DNA of 64,000 bases. It comes from Variovorax ginsengisoli (GTDB lineage: Bacteria; Pseudomonadota; Gammaproteobacteria; Burkholderiales; Burkholderiaceae_C). The notes beneath the pieces are model-generated. The model was not told the origin of the DNA. It saw nothing but the letters and a program-made list of their open reading frames with translations, and ran no database searches. Made by a program: the position numbers and the translations under genes. This document shows positions 31,622 through 41,206 of the stretch, piece by piece (positions within the stretch are counted from its first letter, which is position 1; each line of letters opens with the position of its first letter). The stretch is taken from NCBI RefSeq assembly GCF_006438845.1, contig NZ_RCZJ01000002.1:199145-263144 (forward strand). The letters are read 5' to 3'.

Positions 31622-33757
31622 TCAACGTGCTGCATTACGGTCAGTGATCATCTTGGGCGTAATGAAAACCAACATTTCGGTTTTGTTGAAAGTGCGCTCT
31701 CGCGTACGGAACAAGGCGCCCAAGTAGGGCACTTCGCCGAGCAGCGGAATGCGCGACTCGTTGTTGTTCTCTGTCATCTCGAAGATGCCGCCAATAACGA
31801 CCGTGCCGCCGTTCTCCACCAGCACTTCGGTCTGCACATGCTTGGTGTTGATCGCAAAACCGGCGGTCGTGGCTTGACCCACGGTGTCTTTATTGACGTC
31901 CAGGGTCAGGATGATGTTGCCTTCTGGCGTGATCTGCGGCGTGACTTCCAGCTTCAGGTTTGCCTTGCGGAACGCGATTGATGTCGCGCCGCTGGACGTC
32001 GCCACTTGATACGGCAGTTCGGTGCCCTGTTCGATCAGCGCCTTGGTTTGGTCGGCGGTGACGACGCGTGGGCTTGAAACCACCTTGCCCTTGCCATCGG
32101 CCTCGAGCGCGGAAATCTCGAGGTTCAGCAGCCTTGAGAAGCTCGAGTTGAAAAGCGAGACCGCGAACGTTCCTGGCACATTGCCGTTGCCGGCCACGCC
32201 GGTCGATGGCAAATTGACAAAGTTCGCGTTCGTGAATGTGGTCGTTGCGCTGGGCTGATTTGTGAACGCGCCGCCGACGACTGGGTTGGAAGTGACCACC
32301 GGCATGGCGCCCACCGTGCTTCGGGTGTTGATCACCCCACCGCCCAGCCTCACGCCCAACGATTTGCCAAAGGTATCCGATGCCTCGACGATGCGGGCTT
32401 CGATCAAGACTTGCCGAACAGGCACATCGAGCTTCTGGATCAACTCAGCCACCTGCGCAAGGCGCGATGGGACGTCCGAAACGAAGATTTGGTTGGTCCG
32501 GGACTCTGCGATCACACTGCCGCGTGCGCTGAGAATGCGAGAAGCGGTGCCCGATCCGCCGCCACCGCCGGCCGAAGCACCCGTGCCGGTCAGGCCCTGC
32601 GCAATGATCAGTGCCTTCGTATAGTTGAGCTGGAACGATTGCGTCTGCAGCGGCTCGAGGGTTTCGATGGCTGCCTTGGCCTCGAACTCCATTTTTTCCT
32701 TGGCGTTGATTTCATCCTTGGGCGCGATCCACAGCACGCTGCCGTTCTTCCGCATGCCCAGGTTCTTGGCTTGCATGATGATGTCCAGCGCCTGGTCCCA
32801 AGGCACGTCCTTGAGACGCAAGGTGAGCGCGCCGGTCACCGAGTCGGATGTCACGATGTTGAAGTTGGTGAAGTCGGCAATCACCTGCAGCAGCGAACGA
32901 ATCTCGATGTTCTGGAAATTCAGCGACAACTTTTCGCCGCTGTAACCCACGCCCTGCGTCAGCTTGGTCGGATCGACCTTGCGGGGTCGCACTTCGACGA
33001 CGAACTGGTTTTCGCTCTGGTAAGCGCTGTGCTCCCACTCGCCCTTCGGCTCGATCGTCATGCGCACACGATCGCCCGCCTGCTGCGCAGTGATGAGTTG
33101 GACAGGCGTGCCGAAGTCCGCCACGTCGAGCCGGCGCCGCAGGCCTTCCGGCAAAGTCGATTTGGTGAATTCGACGACCAGGTTCTTGCCTTGCTGGCGA
33201 ATGTCGACACCGACCTGGTTATTCGCCAGATCGACGATCACGCGACCGGAGCGGTCCGAGCCGAGACGGAAGTCGACGTCACGCAATGGCAGCGTGTCGC
33301 GATTGCGGTTTTCGGCAAACGATGCGGAAGCCGACGTCACCAAGGCGGTACCGGCCACGGGCTCCAACGACACGAGCAAGGACTTGCCCTGAAGCTCAGT
33401 CTTGTACGCCGCAGCTTGCTTGAGGTTGAGCACGAGCCGCGTTCGCTCGCCCGCCTGCACCACGTTGATCGAACGAAGATTGCCTTGATTCACCTCGACC
33501 GCAGAACGGCCGATGCCGTTGGTGACGCCAGGAAAATCCAGTGCGATGCGCGCCGGCGTTTGAATGGCGAAGCCAGGAGGGGCCACAGCCAAGGGCTGGG
33601 TGAGATCGATTCGGATGACTTCGGCACCCGATTGCATCGACGTGGTCACCGCTTCGATCGCGTTCTGCGCCTGAGCAGCCAAGGCGGCGCCCAGCGTGAC
33701 AAGGGTGATGCCCGCAGCGCGAAGCCACTGTGCCATCGATGATTTCTGCTGACTCAT
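31622..33757 (-). CDS. pilQ: Type IV pilus secretin PilQ
   Basis: A 711-residue outer membrane secretin through which the pilus exits. Signal peptide ends A-A-Q-A-Q near residue 31. Two AMIN domains follow (about residues 40-240), then an N0/STN domain around 275-340, an N1 domain with a Gly/Ser-rich loop (G-G-G-G-S-G), and the C-terminal secretin core with V-E-T and V-P-Y-L-G-A-L-F-R near the end. ATG 33757 overlaps the pilP stop (ATGA). Confidence 0.96.
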   Translation of the reverse strand: MSQQKSSMAQWLRAAGITLVTLGAALAAQAQNAIEAVTTSMQSGAEVIRIDLTQPLAVAPPGFAIQTPARIALDFPGVTNGIGRSAVEVNQGNLRSINVVQAGERTRLVLNLKQAAAYKTELQGKSLLVSLEPVAGTALVTSASASFAENRNRDTLPLRDVDFRLGSDRSGRVIVDLANNQVGVDIRQQGKNLVVEFTKSTLPEGLRRRLDVADFGTPVQLITAQQAGDRVRMTIEPKGEWEHSAYQSENQFVVEVRPRKVDPTKLTQGVGYSGEKLSLNFQNIEIRSLLQVIADFTNFNIVTSDSVTGALTLRLKDVPWDQALDIIMQAKNLGMRKNGSVLWIAPKDEINAKEKMEFEAKAAIETLEPLQTQSFQLNYTKALIIAQGLTGTGASAGGGGGSGTASRILSARGSVIAESRTNQIFVSDVPSRLAQVAELIQKLDVPVRQVLIEARIVEASDTFGKSLGVRLGGGVINTRSTVGAMPVVTSNPVVGGAFTNQPSATTTFTNANFVNLPSTGVAGNGNVPGTFAVSLFNSSFSRLLNLEISALEADGKGKVVSSPRVVTADQTKALIEQGTELPYQVATSSGATSIAFRKANLKLEVTPQITPEGNIILTLDVNKDTVGQATTAGFAINTKHVQTEVLVENGGTVVIGGIFEMTENNNESRIPLLGEVPYLGALFRTRERTFNKTEMLVFITPKMITDRNAAR

Positions 33758-34293
33758 TTCGACCTCTCTTGCAATTCCAACGTCGCCACGCGTTCGATCC
33801 ATTCACCGGCGGCGTCCTGCACAATTTCACGCAAGGCGAGTTCGGTTTCGTTGATTCGGGTGATTCGCCCGTAATTCAAACCCAGATAGTTGCCGACACG
33901 CACTTGGTAGAGCAGCTTGTCGACACGCACCAGCGCCACGGGCTGACCGCTGCGGTTCATGCTGCCCACCATCGCCATCGCGTCCAGCGGCACGGCTTCG
34001 AGCGCCTCTTTGCGCCGCGCCAGCTCCGGCCCGATCAGGCCAGAGGTGCTGGGCTGCGCGGAGTCGCGGCGAAGGGCCTGCGTCAGCTTCTGAATGCTGA
34101 AGGGCTCGAAAGCATCGCCCTCGGTATAGGCCTGTGGCGTGAACTTCTTCGGCTCCGTGATCGGCGGGATAGACGGTCGCACCTTGGTGCGCTCCTCGAC
34201 CATCCACTGCTGAAGATCCTCCTGCTCCGATCCCATGCAGCCTGCCAGCGCGACGACGGCGGCGCACAGGCTCAAGACTTTCAGGCTTGTCAT
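33754..34293 (-). CDS. pilP: Type IV pilus assembly lipoprotein PilP
   Basis: A 179-residue inner membrane lipoprotein with lipobox L-A-G-C at about residues 16-19. The HR domain contains V-R-V-G-N-Y-L-G-L-N-Y-G-R-I, the part that binds PilQ. It links the PilMNO platform to the secretin. ATGA overlaps at both ends with pilO and pilQ. Confidence 0.95.
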   Translation of the reverse strand: MTSLKVLSLCAAVVALAGCMGSEQEDLQQWMVEERTKVRPSIPPITEPKKFTPQAYTEGDAFEPFSIQKLTQALRRDSAQPSTSGLIGPELARRKEALEAVPLDAMAMVGSMNRSGQPVALVRVDKLLYQVRVGNYLGLNYGRITRINETELALREIVQDAAGEWIERVATLELQERSK

Positions 34294-34967
34294 TTCTTCT
34301 TTGCTCCCGCCGCAGCGGCTTGTCGCTGACTGGCCTGCTCCTGGTCGTCGAGGTAGCGGTAGGTACGCGCCGTGGCGTCCATCGTCAGCGCACCGTCCTT
34401 TTGGGGCGAGATCGACAAATCATTGAGCGTCACGATGCGCGAGAGATTGGCGACGTCGGCGACAAACGCGCCCATGTCGTGATAGCGCCCGGTCACGCGC
34501 AGAGCGATCGGCAACTCCGCGTAGTAGTCTTTCACGGCGACTTGCCCCGGCCTGAAAAGCTCGAACTGCAAACTGCGACCCAAGCCGGCCTGATTGATGT
34601 CCGAAAGCAGCGCATCCATCTCGGCTTTGCTTGGCAGCTGCTTCTCGAGCAGCGTCACGTACTGCTGGACCTGTTCCCGCTGTTTCTTGAGCAGTTCGAG
34701 ATTCGCCGCTTGAGCAACCTTCTTCTGATAATCGGCTTTCAAAGTGACTTCCGTCGCGCGGGCTGCCTCGAGCTCGTCGTTCGAGTTGGTCAGCCAGACG
34801 AACCAGAGCGCGACCAGCACCAGAATGGTGACGGCGACACACAGCACGTAACGCGGCGCTGCTGGCCAGACGGAAGGGTCGTTGGGATTGAGGCCGCGAA
34901 ATTGGGCGCCGAATCGCTGCATGAATGCGACGATGTCGACTTTGGGGGCAGATCGTGTGGTTGCCAT
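34290..34967 (-). CDS. pilO: Type IV pilus assembly protein PilO
   Basis: A 225-residue bitopic membrane protein with one helix at about residues 47-65. It has a periplasmic coiled coil (residues about 70-115) and a ferredoxin-like domain with L-F-R-P-G-Q-V-A-V-K-D-Y-Y-A-E-L-P-I. Heterodimerises with PilN. The C-terminus is Lys/Ala-rich. Lies 12 bp after pilN. Confidence 0.94.
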   Translation of the reverse strand: MATTRSAPKVDIVAFMQRFGAQFRGLNPNDPSVWPAAPRYVLCVAVTILVLVALWFVWLTNSNDELEAARATEVTLKADYQKKVAQAANLELLKKQREQVQQYVTLLEKQLPSKAEMDALLSDINQAGLGRSLQFELFRPGQVAVKDYYAELPIALRVTGRYHDMGAFVADVANLSRIVTLNDLSISPQKDGALTMDATARTYRYLDDQEQASQRQAAAAGAKKK

Positions 34968-34979
34968 ATCGAGACTGCT

Positions 34980-35591
34980 TTAACCCTTGACTGCCGCTGA
35001 CGCCGCATTGGCGGCAGGCTTCTGCGCGTCCGTCGGCCGCTTCAGGCCGATGCGCATCGTGAAATTCGCGACGCGCCGCTGATCGCGTGGGCTGAGCGCT
35101 ACCGTCCCTGCCGTGATCTCGACGAGTTCAGGTTTTTCCAGCCATGGGCTGTTGTTGCCGAGATTGCGCAGCAATTCGGAAACCCGCTCGTTGGATTGCG
35201 CCATGCCCTGCAAGGTCACCGTCCTGTCGGCCTGCTTCATGCTGGCGAGGTAAACGCCATCCGGCAATTGCCGCACGAGCTCGTTGAGCAAATGCACAGG
35301 CATGTTCCGATCGCCTTGCAGATCCTCCACTGCCTGCTGACGGGCTTTCAGGGCGGCAATTTCGCCCTGCAGAGTCGAAATCTCCTTGATCTCTGACTCG
35401 AGTTTTTTGATCTCGGACTGAAGATACGTGTTCTTCGATTGCTGACTGGAAATCTGCGCTTGGTACCAGACGTACGCTGCACCAGCGATCAGACCGCCCA
35501 ACAACGCGGCCGCGCCGAGCGTCGCATAAAAGCTCTCGCGCCGGCGCTTGCGAGCCGCTTCACGGTGCGGCAAGAGGTTGATAAGGATCAC
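34980..35591 (-). CDS. pilN: Type IV pilus assembly protein PilN
   Basis: A 203-residue protein whose N-terminal I-N-L-L-P-H-R is the conserved PilM-binding motif. It is followed by a transmembrane helix (about 23-43), a coiled coil with K-L-E-S-E-I-K-E-I, and a periplasmic domain. Coupled to pilM by a 4-bp ATGA overlap. Confidence 0.95.
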   Translation of the reverse strand: MILINLLPHREAARKRRRESFYATLGAAALLGGLIAGAAYVWYQAQISSQQSKNTYLQSEIKKLESEIKEISTLQGEIAALKARQQAVEDLQGDRNMPVHLLNELVRQLPDGVYLASMKQADRTVTLQGMAQSNERVSELLRNLGNNSPWLEKPELVEITAGTVALSPRDQRRVANFTMRIGLKRPTDAQKPAANAASAAVKG

Positions 35592-36679
35592 TGCAGAAAC
35601 CTCCGCATCGCCAGACCGCAGGACGTGAGGTAAGAAGGCGCTTCGCGACGCACCTTCTTCTCCCGAATTCCCGAGCCGATCTCCATTCCGTCGAACGGAT
35701 TCACCAATGAGCAGGCGAACGATGTCTGACGCGTGACTGCACTCGTGAGGCCTGGCAAGGCGGCCGAGCCGCCGGCGAGCAGGACGTAATCGACACGGTT
35801 ATGGGGCGTGCTGGTAAAGAAGAATTGCAAGGCGCGCGCGATCTCCTGGGCAATGCTGGCAACGAAGGGCTTGAGGACGCCCGAGCCGTAGTCGTCCGGC
35901 AAATCGCCACTGCGCTTCTTGCTCTCTGCTTCTTCGGCCGAAAATCCGTACTGGCGAACGATCAACTGCGTGAGCTGAGCCCCGCCGAATGCCTGATCCC
36001 GGTCGTACAGAACCTCTTGATTGCGCAGCACCTGCATGCTGGTCGTGAAGGCGCCTACTTCAAAAAGCGCCACGACCGCATCTCGCCCCTGACCCGGCAG
36101 CTGCTCGATCAATCTCGACGTCGCAAGCCGAGAAGCGTAAGACTCCACGTCCAGAATCATGGCCTTCAGACCGGCCGCTTCTGCCAGGCCCTGGCGATCC
36201 TGGACCTTTTCCTTGCGCGACGCGGCAATCAGGACATCGACGTCATCGACGGAGCCAGCGCTGCGGCCCATCACACAAAAGTCCAGACTTACTTCATCCA
36301 GGGAAAAGGGAATGTATTGGTTGGCTTCGGACTCGACCTGCAGTTCAAGCTCTTGCTCGCTCATGCCGCCTGGCAACACGATTTTCTTGGTGATCACTGC
36401 CGAGGGCGGGAGTGCGAGCGCCACGTTCCGCGTCCGCGTGCCGCTTTTGCGCACGACCCGCCGAACGGCTTCAGCCACTTCGTCGAATTTCTCGACGTTT
36501 CCGTCGGTGATCCAGCCACGCTCGAGCGGCTCGATCGCACAGCGCTCCAGAACCAGCTTGCCGCCCGCATCACGGCCAAGCTCGACCAGTTTAACACTGG
36601 ACGAACTCACATCCAACCCGATCAACGGAGCGGGCTGACGGCGAAACAACGATCCCAAAGCAGTCAAGTTCGATCCCAT
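35588..36679 (-). CDS. pilM: Type IV pilus assembly ATPase-like protein PilM
   Basis: A 363-residue actin-fold cytoplasmic protein. Nucleotide-binding motifs are L-I-G-L-D-V-S-S-S-S-V-K-L-V-E-L near residue 17 and L-A-G-G-S-A-A-L-P-G near the C-terminus. Binds the PilN N-terminus. ATG 36679 was chosen over upstream in-frame starts because the family N-terminus begins close to this Met. First gene of the pilMNOPQ unit, divergent from mrcA. Confidence 0.95.
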   Translation of the reverse strand: MGSNLTALGSLFRRQPAPLIGLDVSSSSVKLVELGRDAGGKLVLERCAIEPLERGWITDGNVEKFDEVAEAVRRVVRKSGTRTRNVALALPPSAVITKKIVLPGGMSEQELELQVESEANQYIPFSLDEVSLDFCVMGRSAGSVDDVDVLIAASRKEKVQDRQGLAEAAGLKAMILDVESYASRLATSRLIEQLPGQGRDAVVALFEVGAFTTSMQVLRNQEVLYDRDQAFGGAQLTQLIVRQYGFSAEEAESKKRSGDLPDDYGSGVLKPFVASIAQEIARALQFFFTSTPHNRVDYVLLAGGSAALPGLTSAVTRQTSFACSLVNPFDGMEIGSGIREKKVRREAPSYLTSCGLAMRRFLQ

Positions 36680-36898
36680 CCGTTTGTAACGATTGGAAAA
36701 ATATGCGTATGGTTGCATGCTAGCAGCAACATGTCGCAGGGACCAAGGTTCGCCGCTCCGTGCAGTTAAAGATCGTTGCCAAAAGTTCACTCGAACGTAG
36801 CGATCTGCAACTTGCGTCACTGGTTCTGTTTATTTGAAGCAGCGCGCCCCTTGCGATCGGCTCATTTTTTATAATGCGCGGTGACTCCGCCTCCCCCC
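36680..36898. promoter_or_regulatory. Divergent pilM/mrcA intergenic region with a TATAAT box
   Basis: A perfect TATAAT at 36870-36875 faces mrcA, with a predicted start near 36882; no good -35 lies at 16-18 bp, so it may need an activator or be weak. For pilM, a poor TTGCTG/CATATT pair with 18-bp spacing lies near the gene, too weak to call. The region is less GC-rich than the flanks. No other feature seen. Confidence 0.35.
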
Positions 36899-39295
36899 AT
36901 GCCCCAATCTCGCCGCCCCGAAAGGCGCCCCAAGCCGACCGCGCCTCGCCCTTGGTGGCTGACGTGGCTCCTGCGTCTGCTCTTCTGGAGCGGTGGCATC
37001 GTACTTGCCGGCGCAGTGGCGCTGGCTTGCGTCATTGCCGTCGCCTTGGCTGTGGCATATCCCAACTTGCCCGACATTTCCGAGCTGGCCGACTATCGGC
37101 CCAAACTCCCTCTGCGGGTTTTCTCGGCAGAAGGGACCTTGATCGGCGAGTTCGGCGAGGAGCGCCGCAACCTCACGCCGATATCGACGATTCCGAAGGT
37201 GATGAAAGACGCGGTACTCGCAGCCGAGGATGCGCGCTTCTACGATCACGGTGGCGTGGACTACAAGGGCGTGGTGCGTGCCGGTCTGGCCAACATGAAT
37301 CGCGTGAAGAGCCAGGGCGCTTCGACGATCACGATGCAGGTTGCGCGCAACGTCTATCTGAGTTCGGAGAAGACGCTGACCCGGAAGATCTACGAGATCC
37401 TGCTGACCTTCAAGCTGGAACATCTGCTGAGCAAGGATCAGATTTTCGAGATCTATCTGAACCAGATCTATCTGGGCAACCGGGCCTATGGCTTCGCTGC
37501 AGCATCGGAGGCTTACTTCGGCAAGCCGCTTCAGGAAATATCGATTGCCCAGGCTGCGATGCTGGCAGGGCTGCCCAAGGCGCCCGGCGCCAACAATCCC
37601 GTCAGCAACCCGGCGCGCGCGCGCGGTCGCCAGCTCTACGTGATCGACCGGATGCGCGATGCCGGCTTCATCAATGCCGAGCAGGCTGCAGAAGCCAAGA
37701 AGGAAGAGCTGCACCTGCGCGATGCGGCCGACCCGAACCGGCTGCACGCGGAGTACGTCGCGGAAACGGTGCGCCAACTGATGTACAGCCAGTACGGCGA
37801 CAGCACCTACACCCGGGGACTGAAGGTGTACACCTCGCTGGTCGCTGCCGACCAGGCTGCCGCGTACAAGGCCTTGCGCAAAGGCATCATGGATTACGAG
37901 CGGCGGCAGATCTACCGTGGCCCTGAGAAGTTCGTCGATCTGCCGGACGATCCGAAGGAGCTCGACGAGGCCGTCGACGACGCGTTGGCCGAGCATCCCG
38001 ACAACGGTGACGTGATGTCCGCCGTGGTGCTGAAGGCCAGCAGCAAGGAAATCACCGCGGTGCGTGCGAATGGCGATGTGTTGCAGATCACCGGCGAGGG
38101 CCTCAAGCCTGCGCAATCAGGGCTGGCCGACAAGGCACCGCCCAACATCAAGGTCCGGCGTGGTGCGGTGATCCGCGTCGCGCGCACCCCCAAGAACGCA
38201 TTCGAGATCACCCAACTGCCGGAAGTCGAAGGCGCTTTCGTCGCGCTCGACCCGCGCGACGGTGCGATCAAGGCGATGGTCGGCGGCTTCGATTTCGGAA
38301 AGAACAAGTTCAATCACGTCACGCAGGCTTGGCGCCAGCCAGGTTCGAGCTTCAAGCCTTTCATCTACTCGGCAGCGCTCGAGAAGGGTTTCTCTCCGGC
38401 GACGGTCATCAACGATGCGCCGCTCTTCTTTGATGGCGGAACGACAGGCGGCCAGCCCTGGGAGCCGAAGAACTACGACGGCACGTTCGAAGGACCGATG
38501 TCCATGCGACGGGCGCTGATGAAGTCCAAGAACATGGTGTCGATTCGAATCCTGCAATCGATCGGCACGCGCTATGCACAGGATTGGATCGGAAACTTCG
38601 GGTTCGAGCGCGAAAAGCATCCCGCCTACCTGCCGATGGCGCTGGGCTCGGGCTCGGTCACGCCGATGCAGATGGCCACGGCCTATTCGGTCTTCGCCAA
38701 CGGCGGCTACCGCGTCAACCCCTATCTCATCACCCGTGTCACGGACCACAAGGACAAGGTGCTGGTCGATACACAGCCGCCGCTGCTCAACGAAACGATG
38801 CGAGCCATCCCGCAGCGCAATGCCTACATCATGGACAGCCTGCTGCAGTCGGTGGCCAGCGGCGGTACGGCCGCCAAGGCACAGGCGACGCTCAAGCGGC
38901 CCGACCTCTACGGCAAGACGGGCACCACCAACGATTCCCTCGACGCCTGGTTCGCCGGCTTCCAGCCAACGATGACGGCCGTCGCCTGGATGGGCTACGA
39001 CACGCCGCGCAAGCTCGGCGACCGCGAAACCGGCGGCGGACTGAGCCTGCCGATCTGGATCAGCTTCATGGAAACGGCGATCAAGGGCGTGCCGGTGGCC
39101 GAACTGACGCCGCCCGCGGGCGTGATCAGCGTCGGCGGCGAGTGGTACTACGACGACTACGGCCCGGGCCGTGGCGTGTCGAGTCTGGGCGTCGAGGCCT
39201 CACCGGCGTCGGCCGAATCGACGGTCGGCGCCCCGATCGGCGCACCGCCACCACCCGAAGAGCGCAACCGGATCCTCGACCTGTTCCGGAATTGA
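36899..39295 (+). CDS. mrcA: Penicillin-binding protein 1A (bifunctional transglycosylase/transpeptidase)
   Basis: About 798 residues. A Pro/Arg-rich cytoplasmic tail and one membrane helix come first. The glycosyltransferase domain has E-D-A-R-F-Y-D-H-G-G-V-D near residue 110; an OB-like insert follows. The transpeptidase domain has S-S-F-K (nucleophile Ser), S-K-N and K-T-G-T-T. An in-frame GTG at 36881 would add six residues; neither start has a clear ribosome site. Polymerises and cross-links peptidoglycan. Location beside pilMNOPQ is conserved in many proteobacteria. Confidence 0.96.
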   Translation: MPQSRRPERRPKPTAPRPWWLTWLLRLLFWSGGIVLAGAVALACVIAVALAVAYPNLPDISELADYRPKLPLRVFSAEGTLIGEFGEERRNLTPISTIPKVMKDAVLAAEDARFYDHGGVDYKGVVRAGLANMNRVKSQGASTITMQVARNVYLSSEKTLTRKIYEILLTFKLEHLLSKDQIFEIYLNQIYLGNRAYGFAAASEAYFGKPLQEISIAQAAMLAGLPKAPGANNPVSNPARARGRQLYVIDRMRDAGFINAEQAAEAKKEELHLRDAADPNRLHAEYVAETVRQLMYSQYGDSTYTRGLKVYTSLVAADQAAAYKALRKGIMDYERRQIYRGPEKFVDLPDDPKELDEAVDDALAEHPDNGDVMSAVVLKASSKEITAVRANGDVLQITGEGLKPAQSGLADKAPPNIKVRRGAVIRVARTPKNAFEITQLPEVEGAFVALDPRDGAIKAMVGGFDFGKNKFNHVTQAWRQPGSSFKPFIYSAALEKGFSPATVINDAPLFFDGGTTGGQPWEPKNYDGTFEGPMSMRRALMKSKNMVSIRILQSIGTRYAQDWIGNFGFEREKHPAYLPMALGSGSVTPMQMATAYSVFANGGYRVNPYLITRVTDHKDKVLVDTQPPLLNETMRAIPQRNAYIMDSLLQSVASGGTAAKAQATLKRPDLYGKTGTTNDSLDAWFAGFQPTMTAVAWMGYDTPRKLGDRETGGGLSLPIWISFMETAIKGVPVAELTPPAGVISVGGEWYYDDYGPGRGVSSLGVEASPASAESTVGAPIGAPPPPEERNRILDLFRN

Positions 39296-39311
39296 AAGGC
39301 AGCGGGTCGGG

Positions 39312-39641
39312 TCAGGCCGAAAATTCGAGGGGCTGGCCCGCCTGCACCGAGGCTTCGCGTGAGAGGTTGGCGAAGAATTCTTCGCCGGTCTTGGTGTCGA
39401 CCCAGTCGCTGCCATCGTGGCGGTAGTGGTAACCGCCCGAACGCGCCGCCAGCCAAATTTCCTGCAGCGGCTTTTGAAGATTGACGATGAGTTGGCTGCC
39501 GTTGGGGAAGCTCAGCGTGATCATGCCGCCCACGCGCTGATTGTCGATGTCGGCCTCCGTGGCGTCGTTGATGCGGTCGCAGGCCTGCTCGATGGCAGCC
39601 AGTGCGGCTTCCGCACGATCCATGTACTCGGAGTCGGTCAT
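39312..39641 (-). CDS. cyaY: Frataxin-like iron-sulfur protein CyaY
   Basis: A 109-residue frataxin fold. The acidic first helix [13 protein letters not shown] carries iron-binding carboxylates. Later N-K-Q-type surfaces are replaced by [22 protein letters not shown], the family signature. Regulates IscS-dependent Fe-S assembly. Divergent from lptM with only 12 bp between the start codons. Confidence 0.95.
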   Translation of the reverse strand: MTDSEYMDRAEAALAAIEQACDRINDATEADIDNQRVGGMITLSFPNGSQLIVNLQKPLQEIWLAARSGGYHYRHDGSDWVDTKTGEEFFANLSREASVQAGQPLEFSA

Positions 39642-39653
39642 TACAATTTCACG

Positions 39654-39887
39654 ATGTTGAACGTCCGCCAAATTCTAGTGAGCGCCATTGGCCTCTGTGC
39701 GCTCGGGGTCGGCTTGGCCGGCTGCGGCCAAAAGGGTCCGCTCTACCTGCCCACCGATCCTGCCGCGGCCAACCGCGCCACGCTGCCGAGCCTGCTGACG
39801 CCTTCCGTCGGCGGTAAAGCCGACAGCGCGCCGATTCCTGCGCCGGCCAGCAGTGCGCCGACCGGCACCGGCGGGAGCATGCGATGA
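39654..39887 (+). CDS. lptM: LPS translocon maturation lipoprotein LptM (YifL-like)
   Basis: A 77-residue lipoprotein: signal with L-A-G-C, then G-Q-K-G-P-L-Y-L-P, the invariant motif of LptM. In E. coli it assists LptD oxidation and assembly in the outer membrane. The tail is Ala/Pro/Ser-rich. The cyaY-lptM-(dapF/lysA) neighbourhood is conserved. Stop overlaps the lysA start by 4 bp. Confidence 0.92.
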   Translation: MLNVRQILVSAIGLCALGVGLAGCGQKGPLYLPTDPAAANRATLPSLLTPSVGGKADSAPIPAPASSAPTGTGGSMR

Positions 39888-41173
39888 GCACATCGCCCTC
39901 CGACGCCGCGCTTCCCGGCCAACCGCACATCGCGCACCGTGCGGGCCGACTGCATGTCGAGCAATTGCCGCTGGATGCGCTGGCGCGAGAACACGGCACC
40001 CCGCTCTTCGTCTATTCGACGCAATGGATGCTCGATGCGCTGGCGGCGTACCAGCGCGGCTTCGAAGGCCGCGACGCATTGATCTGCTATGCGATGAAAG
40101 CCAACTCCTCGCTGGGTGTGCTGCGTGTCTTCGCAGAGGCTGGGTGCGGGTTCGACATCGTCTCGGGCGGTGAACTCGACCGCGCGCTCGCCGCCGGCGC
40201 CGACCCGTCCAAGGTGATCTTCTCCGGCGTAGGCAAGACGCGCGCCGAAATGCGCAAGGCGCTGGACGCAGGCATCGCCTGCTTCAACGTCGAGAGCGAG
40301 GCCGAACTCGAGGTACTCAACGCAGTGGCGATCGAGCAGGATCGACGCGCGCGCATCAGCATCCGCATCAATCCCAACGTCGACCCGAAGACGCATCCGT
40401 ACATCTCGACCGGGCTCAAGGGCAACAAGTTCGGCGTCGCGCACGATCGCGCGTTGGCGGCGTACCGCCATGCCGCGTCGCTGCCGGGACTCGAAGTGGT
40501 GGGCATCGATTGCCACATCGGTTCGCAGATCACCGAAGTGTCGCCCTACCTCGACGCGCTGGAGCGCGTGCTCGACCTGGTCGAGACCATCGAGCAAGCC
40601 GGCATCGCGCTGCACCACCTGGACTTCGGCGGCGGCTTGGGCATCGACTACAACCACGATACCCCGCCCGCTGCCGACGCGCTCTGGAAGCAGCTGCTCG
40701 CGCGGCTCGACGCGCGGGGCTTCGGCCGTCGCAAGCTGATCGTGGAGCCTGGCCGCTCGCTGGTCGGCAATGCGGGCGTGTGCGTGACGGAGGTGCTCTA
40801 CACCAAGCCGGGCGAAGACAAGAATTTCTGCGTCGTCGATGCGGCAATGAACGACTTGCCCAGGCCGGCGATGTACCAGGCCTTTCATCAAATCGTTCCG
40901 GTGAGCGAGCGCACCGGCGGCGCTTCGACGACGTACGACGTGGTGGGGCCAATTTGCGAAAGCGGCGATTGGATAGGCCGTGACCGAACCCTGAACGTTG
41001 CAGAGGGCGAATTGCTGGCCGTGCTCTCGGCCGGCGCCTACTGCATGGCGATGGCGAGCAACTACAACACCCGCGGCCGTGCCGCAGAAGTGCTTGTGCA
41101 TGGCGATCGCGCCACGCTCATCCGCCGGCGCGAAAGCCTCGAAGATCAGTTGCGCACCGAGCGCTTCGACTGA
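39884..41173 (+). CDS. lysA: Diaminopimelate decarboxylase LysA
   Basis: Final step of lysine synthesis, PLP-dependent fold-type III. 429 residues. The PLP Lys is in C-Y-A-M-K-A-N-S-S near residue 67, the Gly-rich phosphate site H-L-D-F-G-G-G-L-G, and the second-subunit Cys in C-E-S-G-D-W. Coupled to lptM; convergent with msrQ 33 bp downstream. Confidence 0.97.
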   Translation: MSTSPSDAALPGQPHIAHRAGRLHVEQLPLDALAREHGTPLFVYSTQWMLDALAAYQRGFEGRDALICYAMKANSSLGVLRVFAEAGCGFDIVSGGELDRALAAGADPSKVIFSGVGKTRAEMRKALDAGIACFNVESEAELEVLNAVAIEQDRRARISIRINPNVDPKTHPYISTGLKGNKFGVAHDRALAAYRHAASLPGLEVVGIDCHIGSQITEVSPYLDALERVLDLVETIEQAGIALHHLDFGGGLGIDYNHDTPPAADALWKQLLARLDARGFGRRKLIVEPGRSLVGNAGVCVTEVLYTKPGEDKNFCVVDAAMNDLPRPAMYQAFHQIVPVSERTGGASTTYDVVGPICESGDWIGRDRTLNVAEGELLAVLSAGAYCMAMASNYNTRGRAAEVLVHGDRATLIRRRESLEDQLRTERFD

Positions 41174-41206
41174 CCATCCGCCGCGCTGCCTGCCCTTAGC
41201 CGGCCC

